A DNA stretch of 64,000 nucleotides from Chloroflexota bacterium (lineage in GTDB: Bacteria; Chloroflexota; Anaerolineae; Anaerolineales; Villigracilaceae). Each line of letters opens with the position of its first letter. The first letter of the stretch is position 1. A program made the position numbers and the translations under genes. The stretch covers positions 372,001 through 436,000 of the forward strand of contig JAIOOU010000017.1 of the NCBI GenBank assembly GCA_021414245.1. The letters are read 5' to 3'. Shown here in pieces: positions 35,117 through 42,951 of the stretch. The notes under the pieces are model-generated. The model saw only the letters and a program-made list of their open reading frames with translations, searched no databases and was not told where the DNA came from.

Positions 35117-36205
35117 TTATACAATGGCCAGGCCGAGCAGCATCGGAAAGCCGCGTCCGTTGCGCATGAGCAGCTCGACGGGGTTCTCACGGATATATCC
35201 ATGCCCGCCGTAGATCTGCACGCCCCGGTCCGTGACCATCATGGCCATATCCGCCGCGCCTGTGAAGGCGAAATAGGCATCGGTGCAGAAATCCTCTTTT
35301 TGGTTATCCAACTTCCAGGCGGCTTCCCATGTCAGCAGGCGCATGGCCTCGATCTCGGTCCGCATTTCAGCAAGCATGAAGGCAATGGCTTGTTTTTGAG
35401 CGATCTTTACGCCAAAAGCATCCCGTTCCTTTGCGTAATTCTTTGCATATTCAAAGGACGACTTTGCCACACCGACCGCGGCTGCAGCGGAGGCAATGCG
35501 CATCGACGCAAGGACCAGTTCAAAGTCATGACCTGAAGCGCCGCCCAGCCGGCTGGCGGATACATTTTCCAACTTGACCCGGTACATGGGCAGTGCATTA
35601 AGCCCCATCAATTTTTCACGTTCTTCCGAGACCGACAAACCGGCACTGCCCTTTACAACGATAAAACCTTGAGTCACGCCGTTAAGATCAGCGTACACAA
35701 TCATTGCCTCGGCATCTTTGGCAAAGGGGACAAAAATCTTTTCACCGTTGAGAATATATTTACCGCCTTCCACTTTGGCAGTTGTTTTGAGCGCAAGGGC
35801 GTCGAAGTCGAAACTCATCTCCATAAGCGCAGCAGTATAAGGCGCCCACTCACCACCGATAACCCTCGGAAGATACTCCTGTTTCTGTTCCTCGCTGCCC
35901 GCCATAAGAACAGGCGTGGCAAAAAGAGATGGGGTCATCACAGACAAAGCACCTGCGAGATCACCAAAGGCCATTTCTTCCACTGCCAGTGCGCCCGTAA
36001 CCGCAGAGCGGTCGCCAAATCCCCCGTATGATTCCGGAATGGAAGCCTGCAGCAAACCAAGCTCCCAGCCTTTATTCACCAGCTTTTTTGGAAACTCGTG
36101 AACTTCCTCAGCCTCATGTGCCGCAGGGCGAAGGTCATTTGCAGCGTATTTTCCCACCGCATCCATCAACATCTGCTGCTCTTCATTGGGTTCGAATGAA
36201 TACAT
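35117..36205 (-). CDS. Acyl-CoA dehydrogenase, lacking the usual catalytic Glu
   Basis: The 362-residue protein has an acyl-CoA dehydrogenase fold: N-terminal FEPNEEQQMLMDAVGKYAANDLRPAA, the ILNGEKIFVPFAKDA strand, LENVSASRLGG, and C-terminal QIYGGHGYIRENPVELL. After GHGY the protein ends within about 25 residues as RGFPMLLGLAIV, where active enzymes have a YEGT-like segment; the catalytic Glu position appears to be Leu. Its neighbour at 33845-35104 keeps the Glu. In some actinobacterial heteromeric acyl-CoA dehydrogenases one subunit lacks the base, so a heteromer is plausible here. The start at 36205 follows AGGAGAGAAG; seven extra upstream codons would overlap that site. Confidence 0.87.
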   Translation of the reverse strand: MYSFEPNEEQQMLMDAVGKYAANDLRPAAHEAEEVHEFPKKLVNKGWELGLLQASIPESYGGFGDRSAVTGALAVEEMAFGDLAGALSVMTPSLFATPVLMAGSEEQKQEYLPRVIGGEWAPYTAALMEMSFDFDALALKTTAKVEGGKYILNGEKIFVPFAKDAEAMIVYADLNGVTQGFIVVKGSAGLSVSEEREKLMGLNALPMYRVKLENVSASRLGGASGHDFELVLASMRIASAAAAVGVAKSSFEYAKNYAKERDAFGVKIAQKQAIAFMLAEMRTEIEAMRLLTWEAAWKLDNQKEDFCTDAYFAFTGAADMAMMVTDRGVQIYGGHGYIRENPVELLMRNGRGFPMLLGLAIV

Positions 36206-36228
36206 ATTTTCTTCTCTCCTTTTCAAAG

Positions 36229-36789
36229 CTACTTTAACAATCCATGGAACAGCAACTCGGCATATTCATCCGCCACCTGTTCAATGGACCTGTCTCCATC
36301 CGGGCGATACCAGGTGAGGGTCCAATTCATGATCCCCATCAGAGCGCGGACCGCCATGCCCGTATCGGAGCAATCAAATACCTTCGTGCGCACACCCTCA
36401 TTAAGCACATCCCGCCACAATCCTTCAAACTTGTCGCGTTGAGGGACATGGCGGGCATGGGTTTTCTTATCCAGCGAACGGTGTTCAAATAATAAAACAG
36501 TGGTCAGGTCGGCATTCTCCGCAAGTGCGGATAAATACGCGCGGATCATTTGCCTGAGTTTTTGGTCGGCGGGAATATCCTGTGTGGAGATGGCGGCGAT
36601 GTGGTCGGTCAACATCTCAAGGGCGCGATCCAGAAGCGCAAGCAGGATCTCCTGCTTGGATGCAACATGGTGATACAAGCTGGCCTTTTGCAGATTGACC
36701 GCGTCCGCGATCGCGGACATGGATGCGCCGTGAAACCCCTTCTGACGGAATACCTGTGCGGCGGCATCAAGAATATCATCTCTGGTCAT
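36229..36789 (-). CDS. TetR family regulator of the beta-oxidation operon (FadR-like)
   Basis: The N-terminal helix-turn-helix is clear: ILDAAAQVFRQKGFHGASMSAIADAV and QKASLYHHVASKQEIL (residues 5-48), followed by a ligand domain of ~135 residues whose sequence is close to TetR regulators of fatty acid degradation. It is the first gene of the operon that continues 24 bases later with the acyl-CoA dehydrogenases. A palindromic operator lies between its -10 box and its start codon, so it very probably represses itself and the operon, released by acyl-CoA. The ligand is inferred from context. Confidence 0.9.
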   Translation of the reverse strand: MTRDDILDAAAQVFRQKGFHGASMSAIADAVNLQKASLYHHVASKQEILLALLDRALEMLTDHIAAISTQDIPADQKLRQMIRAYLSALAENADLTTVLLFEHRSLDKKTHARHVPQRDKFEGLWRDVLNEGVRTKVFDCSDTGMAVRALMGIMNWTLTWYRPDGDRSIEQVADEYAELLFHGLLK

Positions 36790-36800
36790 CAGACTCCTTC

Positions 36801-36816
36801 CCTACCGAACGGTAGG
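36801..36816. promoter_or_regulatory. TetR operator of the beta-oxidation operon
   Basis: CCTACCGAACGGTAGG is an inverted repeat (CCTACCG/CGGTAGG around AA) located 12 bases before the tetR start and downstream of the -10 box. The core CCGaaCGG resembles operators of FadR/PaaR-like TetR proteins. A further GTAGGG on one side slightly extends the symmetry. Confidence 0.8.
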
Positions 36817-36824
36817 TAGGGCAA

Positions 36825-36853
36825 AGTGTACTCCCCGGTTTTTGAAGAGTCAA
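36825..36853 (-). promoter_or_regulatory. Promoter of the tetR-beta-oxidation operon
   Basis: On the minus strand TTGACT (36848-36853) and TACACT (36825-36830) have a 17-base spacer. The predicted start near 36818 places the TetR operator in the first bases of the transcript, an ideal position for repression. Confidence 0.8.
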
Positions 36854-36922
36854 GGGAAATTCGGAACTTTTTTTCGGCCTTTCACGTCTGCAAGATATAG
36901 TATTTATATAAAGAGGTGAATT

Positions 36923-37657
36923 ATGTCTGCCAAAAAATTCCTGCAATTGATCGTACTCATCGCCATGGTGACTGCCTCCCTGGGCATTACAGGCAGCGCA
37001 TTGGCATATTATTCGTGTGGGACCAGCTACACCGTCCAAAGCGGCGATTCGCTTGGTTCGATCGCGAAGGCGTGTGGAACCAGCGTAGCCGCACTGAAAC
37101 TGGCAAACCCCAAATTGGGACAATACATTTACGCAGGTCAAACTCTTGCATTGCCGGGGGCCTATTGGGACAACAACAATGGGTACGCCACTTATGTCGT
37201 TGCCAAAGGTGACACATTGAAGTCTCTGGCCGCTCGATTCGGCACCAGCATGGATACACTGGGTACATTAAACAGTCTCACGAACTACAATTTGATCTAT
37301 GAAGGCCAGCGCCTGACCGTGCCCAGCGGAGCCGCAGTTCCAGTCCCACCGCCTTCCCCGGCTGGAACATACACCATTCAAAGCGGAGACACCCTCCGGA
37401 AGATTGCCGGCCGTATCAATTCCACTGTGAATGACATTCTCGCGGTCAACCCGCAGATCACCAATGCAGACACCATCTATGCTGGTCAAATCATTAATCT
37501 GCCTGCCAGCACCTTGTACTACACGGTTCAATCCGGCGATACCATGAAGAAGATTGCAGCCCGTTTCGGTACCACTTTGGACTCGCTGATCACAATAAAT
37601 CCACAAATTCCGGATATTAACCGGATCTTTGTCGGCCAGGTCATCCGCATTTGGTAA
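36923..37657 (+). CDS. Secreted LysM repeat protein
   Basis: A signal peptide (LIVLIAMVTASLGITGSALA, cleavage after about residue 28) is followed by four LysM modules of 40-45 residues, starting near residues 36, 95, 152 and 199 with YTVQSGDSLGSIA, YVVAKGDTLKSLA, YTIQSGDTLRKIA and YTVQSGDTMKKIA. LysM binds N-acetylglucosamine polymers such as peptidoglycan. A proline-rich linker (PVPPPSP) separates the first two modules from the last two. There is no catalytic domain, so it probably acts as a wall-binding or structural protein. AGAGGTG precedes the ATG, and TATAGT at 36896-36901 is a possible -10 box. Confidence 0.93.
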   Translation: MSAKKFLQLIVLIAMVTASLGITGSALAYYSCGTSYTVQSGDSLGSIAKACGTSVAALKLANPKLGQYIYAGQTLALPGAYWDNNNGYATYVVAKGDTLKSLAARFGTSMDTLGTLNSLTNYNLIYEGQRLTVPSGAAVPVPPPSPAGTYTIQSGDTLRKIAGRINSTVNDILAVNPQITNADTIYAGQIINLPASTLYYTVQSGDTMKKIAARFGTTLDSLITINPQIPDINRIFVGQVIRIW

Positions 37658-37676
37658 TAACCCGGCTCAAAAGTAG

Positions 37677-37711
37677 TTAAAAATCCCCCCTGCACACAGG
37701 GGGATTTTTAA
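37677..37711 (+). terminator. Intrinsic terminator of the LysM gene
   Basis: TTAAAAATCCCCC and GGGGGATTTTTAA form a 13 bp stem with a 9-base loop. Confidence 0.9.
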
Positions 37712-37806
37712 CTAGCAACGAAAGGGTTGAGGGCAACGGCCAGGCCAGAGGTCCGGATCTGCACGCGAAACATAAAGACCAATCAATAATTACACCCAAA
37801 AAATGC

Positions 37807-37812
37807 TATAAT
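37807..37812 (+). promoter_or_regulatory. -10 box of the gene at 37819
   Basis: A perfect TATAAT ends six bases before the ATG, which places the predicted transcript start on the start codon. No clear -35 box is present. Confidence 0.5.
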
Positions 37813-37818
37813 CTAATC

Positions 37819-38283
37819 ATGGTCACACCACTCCCTACACAACAACCAGCATCGGCTCCCCCTCCATCCCCCGAAGAACTTGCAGCAAAACGTGAGGCCG
37901 AACGCAAACAAAAAGTGATTGTCGCGACCATCATAGTGGGAATTGTGCTGATCCTCGTGTTGTTGGGTGTGGCGATCTTTTTCCTCATGCAACCCGGCAC
38001 ACCCACTGACAAGATCCGGGATGTTTTCATCATTGTCGTCGCCCTGGAATCCCTGGTGATCGGGGCCGCTCTGGTTGTCCTTGTGGTGCAGTTGGCCAGC
38101 CTGATCAACCTGATCCAAAATGAAGTCCGCCCCATCCTGAATGCCACTAGCGAAACCGTGAACACCCTGCGCGGAACTGTGGAATTCCTGGGAGAAAATG
38201 TTGTTGAACCCGTCGTCAAACTTAATGGCTATCTGGCCGGTTTACGGCGTATGTTAGAATTAATGGGCATCAAGCCCAAATAA
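37819..38283 (+). CDS. Small two-helix membrane protein
   Basis: The 154-residue protein has a Pro/Ala-rich N terminus, a helix at about residues 34-56 (VIVATIIVGIVLILVLLGVA), a second at about 70-95, and a C-terminal amphipathic tail (EVRPILNATSETVNTLRGTVEFLGENVVEPV). The tail resembles DUF948-like proteins, which often stand next to YtxH genes, and a YtxH protein follows here after 35 bases. The function is unknown; a role in envelope stress or membrane organisation is a guess from that pairing. Confidence 0.75.
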   Translation: MVTPLPTQQPASAPPPSPEELAAKREAERKQKVIVATIIVGIVLILVLLGVAIFFLMQPGTPTDKIRDVFIIVVALESLVIGAALVVLVVQLASLINLIQNEVRPILNATSETVNTLRGTVEFLGENVVEPVVKLNGYLAGLRRMLELMGIKPK

Positions 38284-38318
38284 AACGACCATTAACCAAT
38301 ACTCAAAAGGAGATTACC

Positions 38319-38663
38319 ATGTCTGACCGTGATGAATTTGGAGCGTTTCTCGTAGGTTTTGTAGTCGGCGGTCTTACCGGCGCAGTAGTTGCCCTGCTCT
38401 TCGCCCCTCAAACCGGCGAGGAAACCCGCGCATTGATCAAGGATAAATCAATTGAACTTCGCGACAAAGCCCAGATGACGGCTGAGGAAGCCTATGCGCG
38501 CGCAGAACAGGCCGCCAAGGAAGCCCGCCATCGCGCCGAGGAACTTGCTCACGAAGCCCGCGAACGCGCCGAACAGCTTGCCAACGAAGTCCGCGAACGC
38601 GGCAAAGGCGCCCTCGAAGCCGTCCGGAAACCCAAGAAGGCCGACGGAGAATCCGCCGCCTGA
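38319..38663 (+). CDS. YtxH domain protein with helical repeat tail
   Basis: The N terminus FLVGFVVGGLTGAVVALLFAPQTGEE (about residues 6-31) is the glycine-rich membrane segment of YtxH/general stress proteins. From residue ~40 to 100 the chain is a long Ala-Glu-Arg helix with a near 11-residue repeat (AEEAYARAEQAAKEARHRAEELAHEARERAEQ read as successive EARxRAEELA units), as in apolipoprotein- or LEA-like helices. It is probably a stress-related membrane protein. AAGGAGAT precedes the ATG, and it is cotranscribed with the gene before it. Confidence 0.85.
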   Translation: MSDRDEFGAFLVGFVVGGLTGAVVALLFAPQTGEETRALIKDKSIELRDKAQMTAEEAYARAEQAAKEARHRAEELAHEARERAEQLANEVRERGKGALEAVRKPKKADGESAA

Positions 38664-38681
38664 TAAATAACGAACAAGACC

Positions 38682-38711
38682 AAAAGGGTTTGGCTTCGGC
38701 TAAACCCTTTT
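38682..38711 (+). terminator. Intrinsic terminator of the ytxH gene
   Basis: AAAAGGGTTT and AAACCCTTTT enclose a short GGCTTCGGC-type loop region and are followed by TTATTTTC. It ends 15 bases before the next start codon. Confidence 0.82.
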
Positions 38712-38725
38712 TATTTTCAAAGCCG

Positions 38726-39337
38726 ATGCAACGCTTCATGCGCTTCTTTTTCAACCTGCTCTATCACCCGTTCGCTTTCACGTATGATCTGGTGGCAGCC
38801 GCCGTTTCGTTCGGCCACTGGAATGACTGGGTCTTGAGCGTTCTTCCCTTCCTGACAGGAACACGCCTTCTGGAATTAGGTCACGGCCCCGGTCATCTGC
38901 AGCGTATCCTGCTGGACCGCGGACTGTTCCCTGTTGCGATCGACGAATCAGCACAAATGGGCAGACTCGCCCGCCGCCGCCTGGGTCATTCCCAGCGTTT
39001 GGCGCGCGGAATTGCTCAAAGACTTCCCTACCCAGATCATTCCTTCGATACCGTCGTTGCAACCTTTCCCTCCGAATACATTTTCAGTGTCGATACTTTG
39101 TCGGAAGTTGGAAGATGCCTCTCGGACGGAGGCAGGTTCGTTGTCCTGCCAGCCGCGTGGCCTGGAAATTGGTTTCTTAAATGGCTCTATCGAGTCACAG
39201 GGGAAAGTCCCGCCGCGTTGAACGAAGATTTATTGTCCAGGTTCAGGCAGCCTTTGAGTCAGGCAGGTTTCAAAACGGATATTCAAATTATTGAAGTAAA
39301 ATCAGGTACTGTTGTAATGATTATCGCACAAACATAA
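38726..39337 (+). CDS. Class I SAM-dependent methyltransferase
   Basis: The 203-residue protein has a Rossmann methyltransferase core: LLELGHGPGHLQRILL is motif I, VAIDESAQMGRLARRRLG the acidic strand, and ARGIAQRLPYPDHSFDTVVATFP the motif II/III region typical of UbiE/type 11 methyltransferases. The substrate is unknown. The start at 38726 (MQRFMRFFFN) is placed after the terminator stem; an in-frame start at 38690 would lie inside it. Without its own ribosome binding site it may depend on readthrough or a promoter I cannot see. It is followed 17 bases later by the TrhA-like gene. Confidence 0.85.
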   Translation: MQRFMRFFFNLLYHPFAFTYDLVAAAVSFGHWNDWVLSVLPFLTGTRLLELGHGPGHLQRILLDRGLFPVAIDESAQMGRLARRRLGHSQRLARGIAQRLPYPDHSFDTVVATFPSEYIFSVDTLSEVGRCLSDGGRFVVLPAAWPGNWFLKWLYRVTGESPAALNEDLLSRFRQPLSQAGFKTDIQIIEVKSGTVVMIIAQT

Positions 39338-39354
39338 CTGCCAAAGGAATCAAT

Positions 39355-39993
39355 ATGCTAAAAAAATTACGGGAACCCGTTAATAGTCTCACACATTGGG
39401 CAGGCGCCGTTCTGGCATTGGCGGGCTTGATCGTCCTGTTGATCGTTGGCTGGGGCACTCCGGCCAAGGTCGCATCTCTCATTATCTATGGCACCAGCCT
39501 GATCTTTTTGTTCTCTGCCAGTGCAACCTATCACATGGTGCAGGTCAAGGACAAGGTGTTGGAGATCTTCCGCAAGATTGATCACGCCGCGATTTATTTT
39601 CTGATCGCGGGGACCTACACACCCTTCTGCATAAATGCCTTCACCGGCTTTTGGAAATGGGGCATGCTGATCATCATCTGGTCGCTGGCGTTGATTGGCA
39701 TCGGCGTAAAGGTCTTCATCATTCGCGCGCCGCGCTGGCTGAACGCAGGCATCTACCTCGTCATGGGCTGGCTGTGCGTCGGCGCCAGCGGACAACTTTT
39801 GGCAGCCCTTCCAGCCTGGGTATTGACCTGGCTCATCATTGGCGGCGTGATCTACACACTGGGCGCGATCGTATACATTACCAAGATCTTCAACTTTGTG
39901 CCGGGCGTCTTCGGCTTCCATGAGGTCTGGCATATTTTCGTCCTGCTTGCCGCAGCGGCGCATTTTGTAGCCGTCCTAGGCGTGGCATTGTAA
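39355..39993 (+). CDS. trhA: Hemolysin III / TrhA family membrane protein
   Basis: This PAQR-type protein has seven membrane helices in 212 residues. It carries the family motifs EPVNSLTHWAGAVLAL with the first metal-binding His, SASATYHMV, KIDHAAIYFLIAGTYTPFC and the C-terminal GFHEVWHIFVLLAAAAHF, whose histidines bind zinc. TrhA-type proteins influence membrane fluidity; the old name hemolysin III is not functional evidence. It precedes the DUF4013 protein by 11 bases and is likely cotranscribed with it. Confidence 0.92.
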   Translation: MLKKLREPVNSLTHWAGAVLALAGLIVLLIVGWGTPAKVASLIIYGTSLIFLFSASATYHMVQVKDKVLEIFRKIDHAAIYFLIAGTYTPFCINAFTGFWKWGMLIIIWSLALIGIGVKVFIIRAPRWLNAGIYLVMGWLCVGASGQLLAALPAWVLTWLIIGGVIYTLGAIVYITKIFNFVPGVFGFHEVWHIFVLLAAAAHFVAVLGVAL

Positions 39994-40004
39994 GGGAATA
40001 ACGG

Positions 40005-40757
40005 ATGTTCTTTGGAATCAATCTCAACCAGGCCCTGTCCTTTCCCTTTCAAGACAGCGATTCACGCAAGCACTTTTTGATCGGCTGCCTTGTTTCTCTT
40101 GCAGCCTTCATCATTCCGATCCTGCCGCTTCTGATGTTGTATGGGTATGCCATCCGGATCATAAAACAGGTGTTGAATAACGAATCCCCGCAAATGGTTC
40201 CCTGGGAGGATTGGACCGGCATGCTCAGGGATGGAGCCAAAATGTTCGGGGTCCGCATCATCTATTCGATCCCGATCTTGATCCTGGCCATCCCAATGCT
40301 TGTCTCACTGATTGGCATGCCGATCTTCATGAGCAGTTCCAATCATTCAAATCTGGATGCTCTCTTTCCAATTTTCATCCTGATCTTTCTGGGATCATTC
40401 TGTCTGATCATGCCCATTTCCCTGCCCCTGTCCGTGATCATCCCGGCGGCCGAAATGCACGTTGTCGAGACGGATGATTTTTCAGCCGGTTTCCGCTTCC
40501 ACGAATGGTGGCCGGTACTTCGGGCAAACATCGGCGGGTTCATTGCCGCGTTTGGGGCTTTCTATCTCACCACGATGATCCTGTCGATGGCCGTACAGAT
40601 CCTGAGCGCAACCATCATTCTCACCTGTCTGATACCGCTCCTGCTTCCTGCGATCACCATGTACTCCACTTTGATCATGTATACAACCATTGCACAGGCT
40701 TATAAAGACGGCCGCGAAAAACTCCCGCAACTGCCTTCTGGCCCGGCAGCCCGATAA
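40005..40757 (+). CDS. DUF4013 membrane protein
   Basis: The 250-residue integral membrane protein has about six hydrophobic helices. The N-terminal KHFLIGCLVSLAAFIIPILPLLMLYGYAIRIIKQVLNNE and PWEDWTGMLRDGAKMFGVRIIYSIP pattern is characteristic of DUF4013, a family of unknown function found in archaea and Chloroflexota. The C terminus (YKDGREKLPQLPSGPAAR) is cytoplasmic. It ends at a terminator facing the convergent spermidine synthase-like gene. Confidence 0.85.
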   Translation: MFFGINLNQALSFPFQDSDSRKHFLIGCLVSLAAFIIPILPLLMLYGYAIRIIKQVLNNESPQMVPWEDWTGMLRDGAKMFGVRIIYSIPILILAIPMLVSLIGMPIFMSSSNHSNLDALFPIFILIFLGSFCLIMPISLPLSVIIPAAEMHVVETDDFSAGFRFHEWWPVLRANIGGFIAAFGAFYLTTMILSMAVQILSATIILTCLIPLLLPAITMYSTLIMYTTIAQAYKDGREKLPQLPSGPAAR

Positions 40758-40786
40758 TCGGACCGATTCGCACCCGTTTTCAAATC

Positions 40787-40822
40787 AAAAGAAGCGATTA
40801 CCAATGGCATTCGCTTCTTTTT
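40787..40822. terminator. Bidirectional intrinsic terminator
   Basis: AAAAGAAGCGA and TCGCTTCTTTT enclose a 13-base loop between convergent genes. Confidence 0.82.
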
Positions 40823-40852
40823 CATCCTGAATAGACCCGTCCCGGCAAATCC

Positions 40853-42886
40853 CTACTTCAAAATCTGAAACAAGTTACTGTAATCATCCGTCCACAGGCG
40901 AATTGTTGTACTATACCCATCAAATGAAACCGCGTGAGACTGGATCTCGGGAGTATTCAGGAGTGCCGGGTCGTGTGCAAGAAGGATCCATTCGGATGGA
41001 AATCCCTTATCCCCCAAGGAAGCAGGCCGGTTGATCTGGACAATTGCAAGCCCAAATTCCCGGGACAATTGCCAGAAAACAGGACGTAAATCCAGATGCC
41101 GATTCGAAATATGGGCAGCGATCACTCCATCAGGAGCCAAATGCTGCAGATATAAAGCAAAGGCTTCGCGGGTCACCAGGTGAACGGGAATTGAGTCACT
41201 GCTGAAGGTATCCAAAACCAATACATCAAAATGTTGTGCCTGACCTGCCGCGAGTTCCCGCTCAAGGGAGATGCGCGCATCCCCTTCAACAATGGCAACT
41301 TGTGCCTGACTGTCCTTCAGGAAGGTGAAATATCCACCCTGTCCCTGTGCCAGATCCACCACCACCGGGTTGATCTCATAAAACCGGTAACTGTCCCCGG
41401 GCTGAGCATAAGCCGCCAGGGTACCAACACCCAGACCCAGCACCCCCACCTTCATGTTGTTCCCGCGCAAGGGATGATTGAGCAAAAGAATGCCCACGCC
41501 GCTTTCTTTCACAAAATAGGTGGTGGGGAGTTTTCGATCATCAAGAAATTGGATACCATGAATGGTCATGCCATGGATCATGGCCAGGTCATTTTCCTGA
41601 AATTCCCTGACACGGATCACCCCATAAAAATTCCGCTTGACATACAAGGCATTCTGATAATTACCCAGTCCATACGCAAGGATCACGATCGAAACCAGGA
41701 ATGCAACAAGCATGGTCTTTGAATGGAAGATTGTATTCGTGGACCAACGCGGAAGCAGCATGACCACCAGCAAAACGATCACCAGCAGCCAGCCCAGGTA
41801 GAACTCCCAATATCCAGTAAAGATTACAGGCGCGACCAGGTTGACAAACAACCCGCCAGCGGCACCGCCAAGGGATACCATCAAATAAAATCCGGTCAAG
41901 TGGTCGGCATGCGGGCGCAAGCGATACAACTCACCATGACAGATCATGCAGGCCAGGAAGAGCAACAAATTGTAGACGGCGATCTGGATGATCACATTCA
42001 ATGTATCGCTGGTGTTCAGGGACCACAAGGTCAACAGGGAAGCCAGGCTGAACAGCAGGGCATACAGGCGCCGGTCATACCAGCGCGAGTCGGAAAAGGC
42101 AAGAATGAAGGAAAGTAAATAAACAGCCAGCGGTACGATCCACAGGAAAGGAATGACAGCCACCTCCTGTGAAATTTGATTGGTCACTGATAAAAGAAAA
42201 AGGGAAGCGGTGCCGCTCAAAATAATCCAGAAAATTCGCATGGCACCGGAGGGCCTGTCAGTTTGGTCCGTCGGAGGTGCAAGCTGATCGTTCATTCGGA
42301 TTCGATAGCTCAACACACCAGCCATCGCAGCGAAAACCATGAAACCGCCTGTCCATACCCAGCCTTGATGAAACAGGGTCAGCGAAGGCTCGATCAATAC
42401 CGGATACGCAAGCAATCCCAGCAGGGAACCGATATTCGACAACGCATACAAACGCGCGTAAGAACGCTCGGGGAAAAATCGACTAAACCACGCTTGCATC
42501 AAGGGTCCATTGGCGGCAAGCATAAAGTATGGGAGACCGACCGAGATGGTTAACAAGAAAAAGATTCTTGGGATGGGAAAACTAACATCCATGGGTCTTA
42601 AGTCAGCGGAAGGCGTGATCGGGGACGGCCACCCAAGCGCCAGCACGGCAAGAACCGCGGCTGTCAGGGTCAGCAAGGCAATGTGGATCCAGCCCTGCCT
42701 GCGCCGTTTGACAAGCCAGGCTGCGTAGGCATATCCACCTGTCAATAACAATTGAAAGAACAGCATGGCCGTGGACCAGACGGCCGGCGTACCGCCGAAC
42801 CATGGCAGAATGAACCTTCCGATCATTGGCTGGATCTGGAACAATAGAAACGCTGAAAGAAAAATGCTCAGTGAAAACAATAACAT
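40853..42886 (-). CDS. Membrane-fused spermidine synthase-like protein
   Basis: The first ~440 residues contain about twelve membrane helices, as in major facilitator-like spermidine synthase fusions. The last ~200 residues are a spermidine synthase-type Rossmann domain: VGVLGLGVGTLAAYAQPGD, the acidic RFYEINPVV, VEGDARISLERELA and LDTFSSDSIPVHLVTREAF, where the Asp residues correspond to substrate-binding and catalytic positions. No SpeD or SpeA gene is nearby, so it may act on another amine or lack aminopropyl transfer activity. The start at 42886 lies after a GGAGG; nine more codons upstream are in frame but would put the ribosome binding site inside the gene. Confidence 0.87.
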   Translation of the reverse strand: MLLFSLSIFLSAFLLFQIQPMIGRFILPWFGGTPAVWSTAMLFFQLLLTGGYAYAAWLVKRRRQGWIHIALLTLTAAVLAVLALGWPSPITPSADLRPMDVSFPIPRIFFLLTISVGLPYFMLAANGPLMQAWFSRFFPERSYARLYALSNIGSLLGLLAYPVLIEPSLTLFHQGWVWTGGFMVFAAMAGVLSYRIRMNDQLAPPTDQTDRPSGAMRIFWIILSGTASLFLLSVTNQISQEVAVIPFLWIVPLAVYLLSFILAFSDSRWYDRRLYALLFSLASLLTLWSLNTSDTLNVIIQIAVYNLLLFLACMICHGELYRLRPHADHLTGFYLMVSLGGAAGGLFVNLVAPVIFTGYWEFYLGWLLVIVLLVVMLLPRWSTNTIFHSKTMLVAFLVSIVILAYGLGNYQNALYVKRNFYGVIRVREFQENDLAMIHGMTIHGIQFLDDRKLPTTYFVKESGVGILLLNHPLRGNNMKVGVLGLGVGTLAAYAQPGDSYRFYEINPVVVDLAQGQGGYFTFLKDSQAQVAIVEGDARISLERELAAGQAQHFDVLVLDTFSSDSIPVHLVTREAFALYLQHLAPDGVIAAHISNRHLDLRPVFWQLSREFGLAIVQINRPASLGDKGFPSEWILLAHDPALLNTPEIQSHAVSFDGYSTTIRLWTDDYSNLFQILK

Positions 42887-42951
42887 CACGCCTCCGGACT
42901 CTATTTTATACAATATCCCTTAAAATAGACACAATCAAAAAAGGATAACCC

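Noticed and set aside
36901-37657. CRISPR-like or tandem DNA repeats in the LysM gene
   Set aside because: The repeats are at the protein level (LysM modules) and diverged in DNA; no short direct repeats with unique spacers exist there or elsewhere in the window.
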